Below are positions 1-6,769 of a stretch of DNA of 13,564 bases, piece after piece. Within the stretch, counting starts at the first letter, position 1. Every line of letters begins with the position of its first letter. A program made the translations under genes and the position numbers. The notes beneath the pieces are model-generated. The model made no database searches. It saw nothing but the letters and a program-made list of their open reading frames with translations, and had not been told where the DNA came from. Location of the stretch: contig DAOVWH010000044.1 of the NCBI GenBank assembly GCA_030636745.1, forward strand, positions 1-13,564, written 5' to 3'. Source of the stretch: UBA1672 sp023140905. GTDB taxonomy: Bacteria; Pseudomonadota; Alphaproteobacteria; Micavibrionales; Micavibrionaceae.

Positions 1-87
1 TGGCGTAGTATTGTTTACAACAGCTTAGGGCAAAGTCAAAGTAGGAATGCTTAAATCACTATGATTAAATAATATTTATTTTTATAT

Positions 88-592
88 ATGGATTATTCGT
101 GAGTTTGAAAATGAGGATATTGATCTTGTTAGAAAAGCTTCAAGAGATCCTTTAATTCCACTCATAACCTCAATTCCTGAAAAGTTTTCGAAAAAATCCG
201 GGGAAGAATATATCGACAGACAAAAACAAAGACATAAAACTGACAAGGGTTGTTCATTTGCTATCGCAGATATAGAAACTAACACTGCCGTTGGTTCAAT
301 CTTTTTGGGTCTTCATAATGTCGATGAAGGCAGAGCTTTAATCGGTTATTGGATTGTAGAAGATTTTCGTGGAAATAGTATAATAAGGAATACGCTGCCT
401 ATTGTTATTGAATGGGCGTTTAATGCACTGAAAATACCAAGATTAGAATTATATGTGGAACCTTGGAATATAGGCTCCATTAAGACCGCTCAATCTCTTG
501 GTTTTCAAAAGGAAGGTTTGCTGAGAAGTTGGCAAGAAGTCGGCTCAGAAAGAAAAAATATGTTTATGATGTCGCTTTTGGCTACAGATTAA
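88..592 (+). CDS. GNAT family N-acetyltransferase (RimJ/RimL type) with damaged start; possible pseudogene
   Basis: The reading frame is open from 65 to the TAA at 590-592 and encodes a near-complete GNAT domain of the Acetyltransf_3 type. That family moves an acetyl group from acetyl-CoA to an amino group on a protein or small molecule. Family-like stretches are IGYWIVEDFRG, RLELYVEPWN and LGFQKEGLLRSWQEV. There is no in-frame ATG or GTG in the first 80 codons, and the first in-frame TTG (305) would remove almost half the domain. The ATG at 88 is out of frame and hits a stop after four codons. Removing one G at 90/91 would give a natural N terminus, MIIREFENED. The acetyl-CoA loop, usually RGxGxA, reads RGNSII here, so two key small residues are lost. 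Seen: the frame and the motif changes. Inferred: a frameshifted or decaying gene, a sequencing error, or a rare ATT/ATA start. The substrate is unknown. Confidence 0.6.
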
Positions 593-647
593 TCCTTGTC
601 TAAACCAAGCTATGCTCTAAGGCAGTTGGATGGTGACAGTTAAGGAA

Positions 648-724
<77 letters not shown>

Positions 725-738
725 ATATTTAAGCTGAT

Positions 739-768
739 GTTATAAATCAGATCGTATGTATTCTACAA
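739..768 (-). promoter_or_regulatory. candidate promoter for tRNA-Arg
   Basis: On the minus strand a -35-like TTGTAG (768-763) is followed after 18 nt by a -10-like TATAAC (744-739). The -10 ends 14 nt before the tRNA 5' end, a sensible distance for a short leader. Matches are 4/6 and 5/6 to the sigma70 consensus. Inferred from position and sequence only. Confidence 0.4.
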
Positions 769-786
769 AATTAAAACGCTCCTAAA

Positions 787-822
787 GTGCACAAAGCACA
801 TATCAAAAGCAAGCTTTTTTGA
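787..822 (-). terminator. tandem small hairpins after the NDUFS4-like gene
   Basis: Two short hairpins lie just past the stop codon of the NDUFS4-like gene: AAAAGC/GCTTTT (805-818 region) and GTGC-ACAAA-GCAC (787-799). Read on the minus strand there is no long T tract, so termination there is uncertain. The + strand has six T's after the first hairpin. This could mark the boundary between the complex I gene and the tRNA-Arg promoter. Confidence 0.3.
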
Positions 823-1089
823 TTATGTGTCTGAATGTGGCTTGATTTTACGGTAATTCTCAGGGAAAACCGTATAATTCAGTCCCTGCTTCTTAGCGTA
901 AGAAATAGCACGCTCACATGTTGAGAATTTCAACCGCAATAAGGATCGGGGATTAGAGCCTTGCGCCCAGCCCATTAATGAATCCGGTGTACCATCCGGT
1001 ATAGACTCAAACTCTAATATCCACACACTGCGTACGGCTCGCCCCGATTGTGTGACACTTTTCGCTGGACGATAGATTTTTACATCCAT
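823..1089 (-). CDS. NDUFS4-like NADH dehydrogenase (complex I) accessory subunit
   Basis: An 88-aa protein of the 'ETC complex I subunit conserved region' family, homologous to mitochondrial NDUFS4 (18 kDa subunit). In Alphaproteobacteria this small soluble protein binds the peripheral arm of NADH:ubiquinone oxidoreductase and is thought to stabilise it. Family features visible are the N-terminal KIYRPAKSVTQSG, the core LMGW (W41) and LRLKFSTCERAISYAKKQGL. About 88-100 residues is usual. The ATG at 1089 is preferred over an in-frame TTG two codons upstream, because AAAAGG (1104-1099) lies 9 nt before the ATG. The gene stands alone between two tRNA genes, away from any nuo operon in view. Assignment is by family motifs. 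No catalytic role is expected. Confidence 0.88.
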   Translation of the reverse strand: MDVKIYRPAKSVTQSGRAVRSVWILEFESIPDGTPDSLMGWAQGSNPRSLLRLKFSTCERAISYAKKQGLNYTVFPENYRKIKPHSDT

Positions 1090-1255
1090 TGGCAAAAACC
1101 TTTTATTTAATAAAGCAAATCAACAAGGACACCCTACTGGGTCTTTGTAAAAGAAAATGTACAGGATTTGTAAACATCTTACCAGTGATAGAGTTGTCTC
1201 TTGTAGTCTAGCATTGGGATGTAAATTTTGTAGAGAGATTTCGGAATTTGTGAAA

Positions 1256-1332
1256 TGGTCGGAGCGAGAGGATTCGAACCTCCGACCCTCTGTTCCCAAA
1301 ACAGATGCGCTACCAGGCTGCGCTACGCTCCG
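1256..1332 (-). tRNA. tRNA-Pro (anticodon TGG)
   Basis: The minus strand gives a 77-nt cloverleaf. The acceptor stem CGGAGCG pairs with CGCTCCG, with discriminator A and an encoded CCA at 1256-1258. The D arm is GCGC/GCGC, the anticodon stem is TCTGT/ACAGA with loop TTTGGGA (anticodon TGG), and the T arm is GGAGG-TTCGAAT-CCTCT. It should read CCN proline codons, chiefly CCA and CCG. Every stem pairs well. Confidence 0.97.
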
Positions 1333-1349
1333 ATCCATGAAGATAAAGG

Positions 1350-1378
1350 GTTGTACACGAATAAACGAAAAACGGCAA
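1350..1378 (-). promoter_or_regulatory. candidate promoter for tRNA-Pro
   Basis: On the minus strand TTGCCG (1378-1373) and TACAAC (1355-1350) are separated by exactly 17 nt. The -10-like box ends 17 nt before the tRNA 5' end. Each box matches the sigma70 consensus at 4 of 6 positions. The spacing and placement fit a tRNA promoter. This is inference from sequence. Confidence 0.4.
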
Positions 1379-1399
1379 GAGATTATCATGTTTATTTAT

Positions 1400-1424
1400 A
1401 AAAAAACCGACACTTTATCAGTCG
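1400..1424 (-). terminator. rho-independent terminator of the DUF192 gene
   Basis: On the minus strand CGAC (1424-1421) and GTCG (1411-1408) form a short stem with a 9-nt loop, followed by G and seven T's (1406-1400). The stem overlaps the TGA stop at 1420-1418, so the terminator starts inside the coding sequence. The T tract is good, the stem is short. It would end the ABC exporter–DUF192 transcript before the tRNA-Pro promoter. Confidence 0.55.
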
Positions 1425-1996
1425 TAAATGACACGATTTCCAATTGTGATTCCAAGTCTCTTAGCTTCTCCTCCCCCAATTTCAAGAACGTGCTGAACTT
1501 TTCCTTCGGACCTAATATACTCTAATGAACGAGGAACAGCATTATGATGAATATTATGAATAACACCGTCTTGACGAATAAAGATAATGTCTAGCGGTTC
1601 CCAAGTATTTTTCATCCAAAACATACGCTCTTTAACGTCATCGAATAAAAACAACATTCCGGTTCCTGACGGAATATTACTACGAAACATCATGCCCATA
1701 CGATGCTCATTGATAGAATGCGCCAGCTCTACTCTAAAAATAAGAGTTTTTCCCTCAGATATTAAAATTTGAATATCGGAAAGCTGTAATTTTTGAATGT
1801 GTGCAGCAGGAACAGATTCCAGAGTACCTTCTATAGGTGGAGGAATCTTAATGATATCCCTTTCAGATTTATCATTTTCGCCGCTTTGCGCGTGTGCGAT
1901 ATATTCATGAGAATTAAGGTAAGATAATCCAGCATAACTAGAAATACTTAATACAACAAACATAAGCGCAGTATATACATATCTTCTTATCCTCAT
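1418..1996 (-). CDS. DUF192 family protein, membrane-anchored or secreted
   Basis: A 192-aa protein. Residues about 5-28 form a basic-then-hydrophobic N-terminal segment (RRYVYTALMFVVLSISSYAG), which is a signal anchor or signal peptide. A polar linker rich in charged residues and prolines follows. The DUF192 domain fills the C-terminal two thirds, with family landmarks HRMGMMFR, GMLFLFD and MFWMKNTWEPLDIIFI. DUF192 is a small all-beta extracytoplasmic domain of unknown biochemical function. An in-frame ATG at 2035 would add 13 residues. I chose 1996 because GGAAAGAGAG (2012-2003) lies 6 nt upstream, the longer form has no Shine–Dalgarno sequence, and the signal segment then sits at the N terminus. 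It lies 57 bp downstream of the ABC exporter gene, so co-transcription is likely. Confidence 0.88.
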   Translation of the reverse strand: MRIRRYVYTALMFVVLSISSYAGLSYLNSHEYIAHAQSGENDKSERDIIKIPPPIEGTLESVPAAHIQKLQLSDIQILISEGKTLIFRVELAHSINEHRMGMMFRSNIPSGTGMLFLFDDVKERMFWMKNTWEPLDIIFIRQDGVIHNIHHNAVPRSLEYIRSEGKVQHVLEIGGGEAKRLGITIGNRVIYD

Positions 1997-2002
1997 TCTT
2001 TG

Positions 2003-2012
2003 CTCTCTTTCC
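2003..2012 (-). promoter_or_regulatory. ribosome binding site setting the DUF192 start
   Basis: GGAAAGAGAG on the minus strand ends 6 nt before the ATG at 1996. It is purine-rich and contains GGA and GAG cores. The alternative upstream ATG at 2035 is preceded only by AT-rich sequence, which is why the shorter form is preferred. Confidence 0.5.
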
Positions 2013-2053
2013 AGTTTAAAACCTATCTTAAACACATTTGTATTGGCTGATAA

Positions 2054-3826
2054 TCATATATCTTTAACCCCGGTCTTGTACATATGAGCATAAAGTCCCC
2101 CTAAAGCCAAAAGCTCATTATGCTGGCCTTTCTCAACTATCTTGCCACGGTCTAACACAAGGATTTGATCAGCTTCTTGTATAGTGCTTAAACGATGGGC
2201 AATAGTGAATGTTGTGCGCCTTTCTTGCAAAGCTCTCAGCGCTTTTTGGATAAGATGTTCTGATTCATTGTCTAATGCAGAAGTCGCTTCATCCAATAAC
2301 AATATAGGCGCATCACATAATATTGCACGAGCAATAGAAATACGCTGTTTTTGGCCACCGGAAAGTTTTATACCATTTTCGCCTACAATCGTATCATATC
2401 CCTGCTCGAGCTCCTTAATAAAATCATGTGCTGCTGCTGCCTTAGCTGCCTCATATACAGCCTGTGTGCTTGCTGTTGGCATACCATAGCGGATATTCTC
2501 AAACACTGTGTCGTTAAAAATCATAATATCTTGCGAGACTAATGCAATATGACTGCGCAAAGAATCCAGAGTGAGATCACGAATGTCTACGCCATTAATT
2601 TTGATTGCACCATCTGCAACATCATAAAAACGCGGAATAAGGTTAACAAGCGTACTTTTTCCACCACCGGAAGGTCCAACCAGAGCTGTAACTTTATCAG
2701 GGCTAGCATTAAAACTTACGCTAGAAAGAGCCTGTGTATTAGACCCTTCATAGGAAAACGTAACATTATCAAAGACAACTTCAGCACGTTGCATGTCCAA
2801 AACCTGTGCTGCTGGTTTATCAGTAATTTGTCCCTTCATATCAAGGATGGAAAAAACGCGCTCAGATGCGCCTAGACCCATTTGCAAAGTATTATTAAGT
2901 TTGGCCAGTTTTTTCATAGGTTCATAAGCCAATGTAAAAGCTGCAATAAAAGATGCTAGCTGCCCGGTTGTTATATGTTCTGCACCAACTTGATACCCAC
3001 CATAAATAATAATTACGGCAAAGATAATGCCAACAATTACTTCGTTAACCGGTGTTGAAAGAGACGAAATTTGCACAGATTTAATATTTAAATCACGAAC
3101 CAAATCAATAGCCCGTGCAGCTTTTTTCCTCTCATACCGTTCCATACGATATGCTTTAATCAGCCGGATACCGCGAAAACTTTGCGCCAATAATCCAGAC
3201 AATCCACCAAGCTCATTTTGAATGGTTTTAGATACAGCACGCAATTTCTGACCGATATAGATCACGAATACTGTAAGAAGCGGAAACACGATAAAAGCAG
3301 CTAAAGTCAATTTCCAATCCCGGTAAAACATCAAACTGATAAGAAAAACCAAAGTAAAAAGATTTTTTCCAAATCCGGTAAGCGTATTTGTAACCGCGTT
3401 GCGCAATACAGAAACGTCATTAATCACCCGCGAGATAAGTTCTCCACTGGTATGGGAATTGAAAAAAGTCAAATCAAGTGTCATAAAATGAGAGAAGAGA
3501 TGCTTCTGGATATCTGAAACAATTGAATGCCCTACCCGGCTCATCATCACAGTATGCAAATAAGTCGATATTCCGCGCACAGCAAAAGCTCCGGCAAAAC
3601 CACAAGCAACGGGAATAATAAGTTCTTTTTTCCCACTGCCTAAAACATCATCCAAAACAGGTTGTAGCAAAGCTGCTGTCAATGCTGTCATTGCTCCAGA
3701 TACAGCCATAAATACAATAGCTCCGGCAACATGGACCTTATATGGTAATAAATATCCGACAATCAAACGCTTAATCAGCGCGAGTGTCATAACTTTAGCT
3801 TTATTTTTGCTATTATTTTGCTTCAT
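2054..3826 (-). CDS. MsbA-like ABC exporter (fused permease and ATPase)
   Basis: A 590-aa half-transporter that should work as a homodimer in the inner membrane, using ATP to flip or export a lipid-like or hydrophobic substrate. The N-terminal ~320 residues are an exporter-type transmembrane domain with about six hydrophobic segments and the coupling-helix region FFNSHTSGELISRVINDV. The ATPase domain follows: Walker A GPSGGGKST (384-392), Q-loop Gln432, signature LSGGQ (488-492), Walker B ILLLDE (508-513) with catalytic Glu513, and switch His544. All catalytic residues are intact. MsbA (lipid A–core flippase) is the closest familiar relative, but the substrate cannot be read from sequence. 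ATG 3826 is used. An in-frame TTG at 3832 is possible, and neither has a clear Shine–Dalgarno sequence. It probably leads a two-gene operon with the DUF192 gene. Confidence 0.92.
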   Translation of the reverse strand: MKQNNSKNKAKVMTLALIKRLIVGYLLPYKVHVAGAIVFMAVSGAMTALTAALLQPVLDDVLGSGKKELIIPVACGFAGAFAVRGISTYLHTVMMSRVGHSIVSDIQKHLFSHFMTLDLTFFNSHTSGELISRVINDVSVLRNAVTNTLTGFGKNLFTLVFLISLMFYRDWKLTLAAFIVFPLLTVFVIYIGQKLRAVSKTIQNELGGLSGLLAQSFRGIRLIKAYRMERYERKKAARAIDLVRDLNIKSVQISSLSTPVNEVIVGIIFAVIIIYGGYQVGAEHITTGQLASFIAAFTLAYEPMKKLAKLNNTLQMGLGASERVFSILDMKGQITDKPAAQVLDMQRAEVVFDNVTFSYEGSNTQALSSVSFNASPDKVTALVGPSGGGKSTLVNLIPRFYDVADGAIKINGVDIRDLTLDSLRSHIALVSQDIMIFNDTVFENIRYGMPTASTQAVYEAAKAAAAHDFIKELEQGYDTIVGENGIKLSGGQKQRISIARAILCDAPILLLDEATSALDNESEHLIQKALRALQERRTTFTIAHRLSTIQEADQILVLDRGKIVEKGQHNELLALGGLYAHMYKTGVKDI

Positions 3827-3899
3827 ATCCAAAACTTAAATTCATAGATTTATTTCTGACTATCTGGAACATGCACAAGCAAGCTTACGCATCCTAGGA

Positions 3900-3905
3900 A
3901 TTATA
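3900..3905 (-). promoter_or_regulatory. candidate -10 box for the ABC exporter gene
   Basis: A perfect TATAAT on the minus strand lies about 75 nt upstream of the exporter ATG. The hexamer 17 nt upstream (TACTAT) is a poor -35 match. If used, the mRNA leader would be about 65-70 nt. Support is the -10 match alone. Confidence 0.3.
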
Positions 3906-3938
3906 GTAGTTTCATTTAAGGAATAGTACAGACAAAGT

Positions 3939-3958
3939 TTAATCATAGCCACGATTAA
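3939..3958 (-). terminator. hairpin overlapping the HAD hydrolase stop codon
   Basis: On the minus strand TTAATCGT and ATGATTAA form an 8-bp stem (one G·T pair) with loop GGCT. The stem overlaps the TAA stop at 3957-3955. It is AT-rich and lacks a downstream T tract, so it may protect the mRNA end or act as a weak terminator rather than a classical one. Confidence 0.3.
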
Positions 3959-4914
3959 GCTTTAGATGATTTAGGTCCGCGCTTTTTATGCTTGCGATCA
4001 GGCAATGCTTTTCCCCATTCTAAAATTTCGACCAGATAGTTCGGATGCACGTTGTTATACTGACGAGCTAGAATGTTTAGCATACGGTCAACTTCTGCCG
4101 GATTTTCACAGGTTTTAAACACTGAATAATGAAGGCCCCGCTTTACAAGACATGTATCAATATTCACCATTGATCCACCTAGAATATCATGCGCCATAGC
4201 ATCACCTATAACAACAGTTTGCCCTGGATACACGCCTTGCTCTTGTAGCAAACGGATACAATACTGAAAAATCATGCTGTGTGGTTTGCCGATATATTCG
4301 ACTATCCCACCAAAATCTTTGTAACGAGCTGCAAGCGTACCCGGCCCAAAAACATTAACGCTGCCCATAACACCAATATCATCAGGATTGGCACATATAG
4401 CTTTAAGGTTATATCGCGCACATTGTTTCAAAATAGGTTCATAATCTTCAATTGTCTTGTGTGGTGCATCTGTTCCAGCAATAAGTAAAAAGCTTGCTTG
4501 TTTTGGATCATCAACAACTTCGACATCCAAACCATCTACAATAGAACAATCATCCTCACCACGAGAGATAATGACGCATTTTTTGCCAATTTCTTTAAAA
4601 TAACCGTCATTTTGATCGTTTAAACCCTGCCAAGTTATTTCACCGGATGTAATAATATCGTTGTAATGCTCCTCAGTAATACCAAATCCGCGAAGACGCT
4701 CAGCATTCTTTTTCGCACGTCTTCCAGAATTTGAGAGAATTATAACATGTTTTTTACGCTCTTTGAGATGCATCAAACATTCGGCCACACCATCAAACAG
4801 CTTAACACCGTCATGAATTACCCCTAACTCGTCGATTATAAAGCCGGAATAACTATCCGAAATATCTGATATTCCCGCGCAAAACCTGGTTTTGTTTATG
4901 GCGTTTGTGAGCAC
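3955..4914 (-). CDS. HAD-superfamily class IIA hydrolase (NagD-like, TIGR01459 type)
   Basis: A 319-aa protein of the HAD class IIA group, typically cytoplasmic phosphatases acting on sugar phosphates or nucleotides. Motif I is FIIDELGVIHDG with nucleophile Asp28. Motif II is ILSNSGR (about 59-65). The class IIA cap lies between motifs II and III. Motif III is YIGKPH with Lys210. Motif IV is VIGDAMAHDILGG with Asp238 and Asp243. Position +2 after the nucleophile, usually the Asp general acid, is Leu30; alphaproteobacterial relatives often carry a hydrophobic residue there. The C terminus ends in a basic tail (KHKKRGPKSSKA). The start is GTG at 4914, supported by AGAGGG 7 nt upstream. The substrate is unknown. 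It has 180 bp of upstream spacer and is probably transcribed alone. Confidence 0.88.
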   Translation of the reverse strand: MLTNAINKTRFCAGISDISDSYSGFIIDELGVIHDGVKLFDGVAECLMHLKERKKHVIILSNSGRRAKKNAERLRGFGITEEHYNDIITSGEITWQGLNDQNDGYFKEIGKKCVIISRGEDDCSIVDGLDVEVVDDPKQASFLLIAGTDAPHKTIEDYEPILKQCARYNLKAICANPDDIGVMGSVNVFGPGTLAARYKDFGGIVEYIGKPHSMIFQYCIRLLQEQGVYPGQTVVIGDAMAHDILGGSMVNIDTCLVKRGLHYSVFKTCENPAEVDRMLNILARQYNNVHPNYLVEILEWGKALPDRKHKKRGPKSSKA

Positions 4915-4921
4915 AGCTAGA

Positions 4922-4927
4922 CCCTCT
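4922..4927 (-). promoter_or_regulatory. ribosome binding site for the HAD hydrolase GTG start
   Basis: AGAGGG on the minus strand ends 7 nt before the GTG at 4914. It is one of the better Shine–Dalgarno matches in the window and supports a GTG start for this gene. Confidence 0.6.
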
Positions 4928-4976
4928 TTTAGTTTGTGTCATTGTTATCTACACACACCCAAACGAGTATGTACGA

Positions 4977-5004
4977 TTATTATGGCATATAATATTCTAA
5001 TCAA
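4977..5004 (-). promoter_or_regulatory. candidate promoter for the HAD hydrolase gene
   Basis: On the minus strand TTGATT (5004-4999) and TAATAA (4982-4977) are 16 nt apart, leaving a leader of about 55 nt before the GTG. The region is AT-rich, so chance matches are likely. The rest of the 180-bp spacer (4915-5094) shows nothing else convincing. Confidence 0.28.
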
Positions 5005-5094
5005 TAGAGTTTTATAAATGGTAAACAATTTAGCCAAATTTTTGATTATCTTAAAACGCACTATTATGTGTAAGCACAACATAATCTTTATTAT

Positions 5095-5604
5095 TTATTC
5101 TTCTTTGCATAAGGGTTGTCCAACAGGGTGTCCCGGAAACTTTGTAGCAGCCCATTTACGCAATGTTCCATCATCCATCTTGCTAGCTTTCTCAATGCGT
5201 TGAACATAGGTTTTACAGAAAATATCAGGACGCATTGTAGCCACATCATTAGATATTTTATTAGCAAATTGCGTACGCATACTATGAAGAGCTTTCTCTG
5301 GACTTTTATTCCCGTTACGCTGCAAATAATTCATTATAATTTTTTCATATGTTGCAAATAGCTCTTCATGTTTAGCTGTGAATTTTTTATGTTCCATATA
5401 GAGATTATTGCCATTAGCATCAGCCATATGCGCACAATTCAAGCCAATAACCATGAGTTCACTATGAATACGAATACCTTGCTCTGCCTCGGATTCCGCT
5501 AGAGTGTAGCATACATCATCACCTGCTAATACGGGCATAGTATATGAAAAAATAGCAAATAAAGGAAAAACACAAAAAGCAAAAAAGAAACGAAGAACGT
5601 TCAT
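5095..5604 (-). CDS. small secreted four-cysteine protein of unknown function
   Basis: I do not recognise a named family. The 169-aa product starts with a clear signal peptide: MNVLR, a hydrophobic core FFFAFCVFPLFAIFSY, then a likely signal peptidase I site after VLA, leaving a mature protein that begins GDDVCYTL. The mature part is hydrophilic, probably mostly helical, and has four cysteines (in VCYT, NCAH, FCKT and PLCKEE) that could form two disulfides in the periplasm. It has no lipobox and no further membrane segment. The frame stays open 34 codons upstream to 5706, but that would bury the signal peptide and overlap the neighbouring gene's stop. The ATG at 5604 is therefore preferred, and a promoter ends only 4 nt before it. 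It sits between a dehydrogenase and a HAD hydrolase on the same strand; the context does not suggest a role. Confidence 0.72.
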   Translation of the reverse strand: MNVLRFFFAFCVFPLFAIFSYTMPVLAGDDVCYTLAESEAEQGIRIHSELMVIGLNCAHMADANGNNLYMEHKKFTAKHEELFATYEKIIMNYLQRNGNKSPEKALHSMRTQFANKISNDVATMRPDIFCKTYVQRIEKASKMDDGTLRKWAATKFPGHPVGQPLCKEE

Positions 5605-5608
5605 ATAT

Positions 5609-5637
5609 ATAAAACCCCGCAGATTAATACCTGTCAA
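5609..5637 (-). promoter_or_regulatory. consensus -35 promoter directly abutting the secreted-protein start
   Basis: On the minus strand a perfect TTGACA (5637-5632) is followed after exactly 17 nt by TTTTAT (5614-5609, 4/6 to TATAAT). Only four bases, ATAT, separate the -10 from the ATG at 5604. The predicted start site falls on or within one or two bases of the ATG, so the mRNA would be leaderless or nearly so. Inferred from spacing. Confidence 0.5.
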
Positions 5638-5690
5638 ATTACTCATTAAACGAACCAGAACACAAAATCTGAGATTTCCTCTATATAAGC

Positions 5691-6641
5691 TTAACCGGCA
5701 AAGCAAACAGGTGTTAATAGAGGTTGCCCCGAAAAATGAGCCTTTATATTATCCAACACAAGTTGCCCCATTTTTGAGCGTGTTTCAAGCGTTGCTGAAG
5801 CAATATGAGGAGATAAGACAACATTATCCATTTTAAACATCTCTTCCGGGACATTGGGTTCATTTGCAAAAACATCCAGTCCGGCTCCAGCAATCACCCT
5901 ATTTTCAAGGGCTATAAGCAAATCTTCTTCACACACAACAGAGCCACGCGCAATGTTGACTAGATACCCTTTAGAACCGAGAGCCTCTAATATTTTATAT
6001 GTGATTAAGTCTTTAGTTTCTTCTCCGCCAGAACACGCCAGGACAAGAAAATCCGAATCAGTCGCCATGGCTTCCAAATCATTATAATATGAATAAGCCA
6101 CATCTTCTTTCTTACTACGGGAGTGATAAATAATGTTCATATCAAAAGCTTCCACCCGTTTGGCTATAGCCATACCAATCCGTCCAAACCCAACAATTCC
6201 AACTGTTTTTCCTGCTACCGAACTAGATAAAGGCATAGCACCGGAATGCCAGCGTCCAACGCGCACAAACATGTCTGCCTCAACAACACGCCGCGCTACA
6301 TTAAGAAGCAAATAAAGTGCGGCATCTGCTACGTCTCCGGTTAGAATATCAGGTGTATTCGTAAGGACAATACCTCGCTCATGTGCAGCTTTCAGATCAA
6401 TATTGTCATATCCCACTCCAAATTGAGCAATAATCTCCAAATTAGGCAAAGCCATCATTAAACGCTCGCTAACACCGCTACTGTTATATGTAGAGATAAT
6501 AGCCTGAACATCATATGTATGGCGTTGTAGCAATTCCTCAGGATCATGTGATTCCCATAGACGAATCACATCATACTCATTTTCCAAAACATTCATCTCA
6601 TCAGGCAATAAAGGCTGTAGAGCGAGGATAGTCTTTTTCAT
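5691..6641 (-). CDS. D-isomer-specific 2-hydroxyacid dehydrogenase (glyoxylate/hydroxypyruvate reductase-like)
   Basis: A 316-aa cytoplasmic NAD(P)-dependent oxidoreductase of the D-2-hydroxyacid dehydrogenase family, which interconverts 2-oxoacids and D-2-hydroxyacids. The split catalytic domain brackets a Rossmann domain with the nucleotide-binding motif GIVGFGRIG (about 148-156). The catalytic triad is intact: Arg232 in NIARGS, Glu261 in ANEP and His279 in SPHIAS. The substrate loop QFGVGYDNID is also present. Overall it most resembles glyoxylate/hydroxypyruvate reductases rather than PdxB or SerA, and it has no ACT domain. The exact substrate is an inference. The ATG at 6641 is preferred over an in-frame GTG at 6647, because GGAG (6650-6647) lies 5 nt before the ATG and overlaps that GTG. 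It is transcribed divergently from miaB. Confidence 0.9.
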   Translation of the reverse strand: MKKTILALQPLLPDEMNVLENEYDVIRLWESHDPEELLQRHTYDVQAIISTYNSSGVSERLMMALPNLEIIAQFGVGYDNIDLKAAHERGIVLTNTPDILTGDVADAALYLLLNVARRVVEADMFVRVGRWHSGAMPLSSSVAGKTVGIVGFGRIGMAIAKRVEAFDMNIIYHSRSKKEDVAYSYYNDLEAMATDSDFLVLACSGGEETKDLITYKILEALGSKGYLVNIARGSVVCEEDLLIALENRVIAGAGLDVFANEPNVPEEMFKMDNVVLSPHIASATLETRSKMGQLVLDNIKAHFSGQPLLTPVCFAG

Positions 6642-6646
6642 TTGCA

Positions 6647-6650
6647 CTCC
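6647..6650 (-). promoter_or_regulatory. ribosome binding site setting the dehydrogenase start
   Basis: GGAG on the minus strand ends 5 nt before the ATG at 6641. Its last G is the first base of the alternative GTG codon (6647-6645), which argues against that GTG being the start. Confidence 0.5.
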
Positions 6651-6701
6651 AATCTATCCAAAAAGCTTGATTTTTTCGTGTTTTTTTAGTCTATAGCACC
6701 T

Positions 6702-6727
6702 TTAGGGTAATCAAACAGATCCCTTAA
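6702..6727. repeat. imperfect inverted repeat in the divergent intergenic region
   Basis: TTAGGG (6702-6707) and CCCTTAA (6721-6727) are inverted copies with one extra base in the right arm, separated by 13 nt. The site lies between the divergent dehydrogenase and miaB genes, just before a -10-like TATAAA at 6732. It could be an operator or a chance match. I found no convincing -35 box in this 128-bp region. Confidence 0.3.
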
Positions 6728-6769
6728 TATGTATAAAACACAATAAACGTAAAAGTAAGTTTAGTGAAT

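Noticed and set aside
1..54. Short open frame at the left edge ending in TAA at 52-54, possibly the C terminus of an upstream gene
   Set aside because: Only 17 codons are visible and they match no family I recognise. An open frame of this length is expected by chance.
1120..1150. Possible terminator for tRNA-Pro (ACCC/GGGT hairpin near 1127-1140)
   Set aside because: The stem is short and interrupted, and no T tract follows on the minus strand.
808..4501. AAGCAAGCTT at 808-817, 3877-3886 and (inverted) 4490-4499, with a 12-base version ACAAGCAAGCTT at two of these, resembling a DNA uptake sequence
   Set aside because: Several chance pairs of 12-mers are expected in 13.5 kb, and one copy lies inside a coding region without any special context. 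A genome-wide count would be needed.
5605..5706. Longer form of the secreted protein starting at 5706
   Set aside because: It would bury the signal peptide 34 residues into the protein, overlap the dehydrogenase stop, and place the TTGACA promoter inside the gene.
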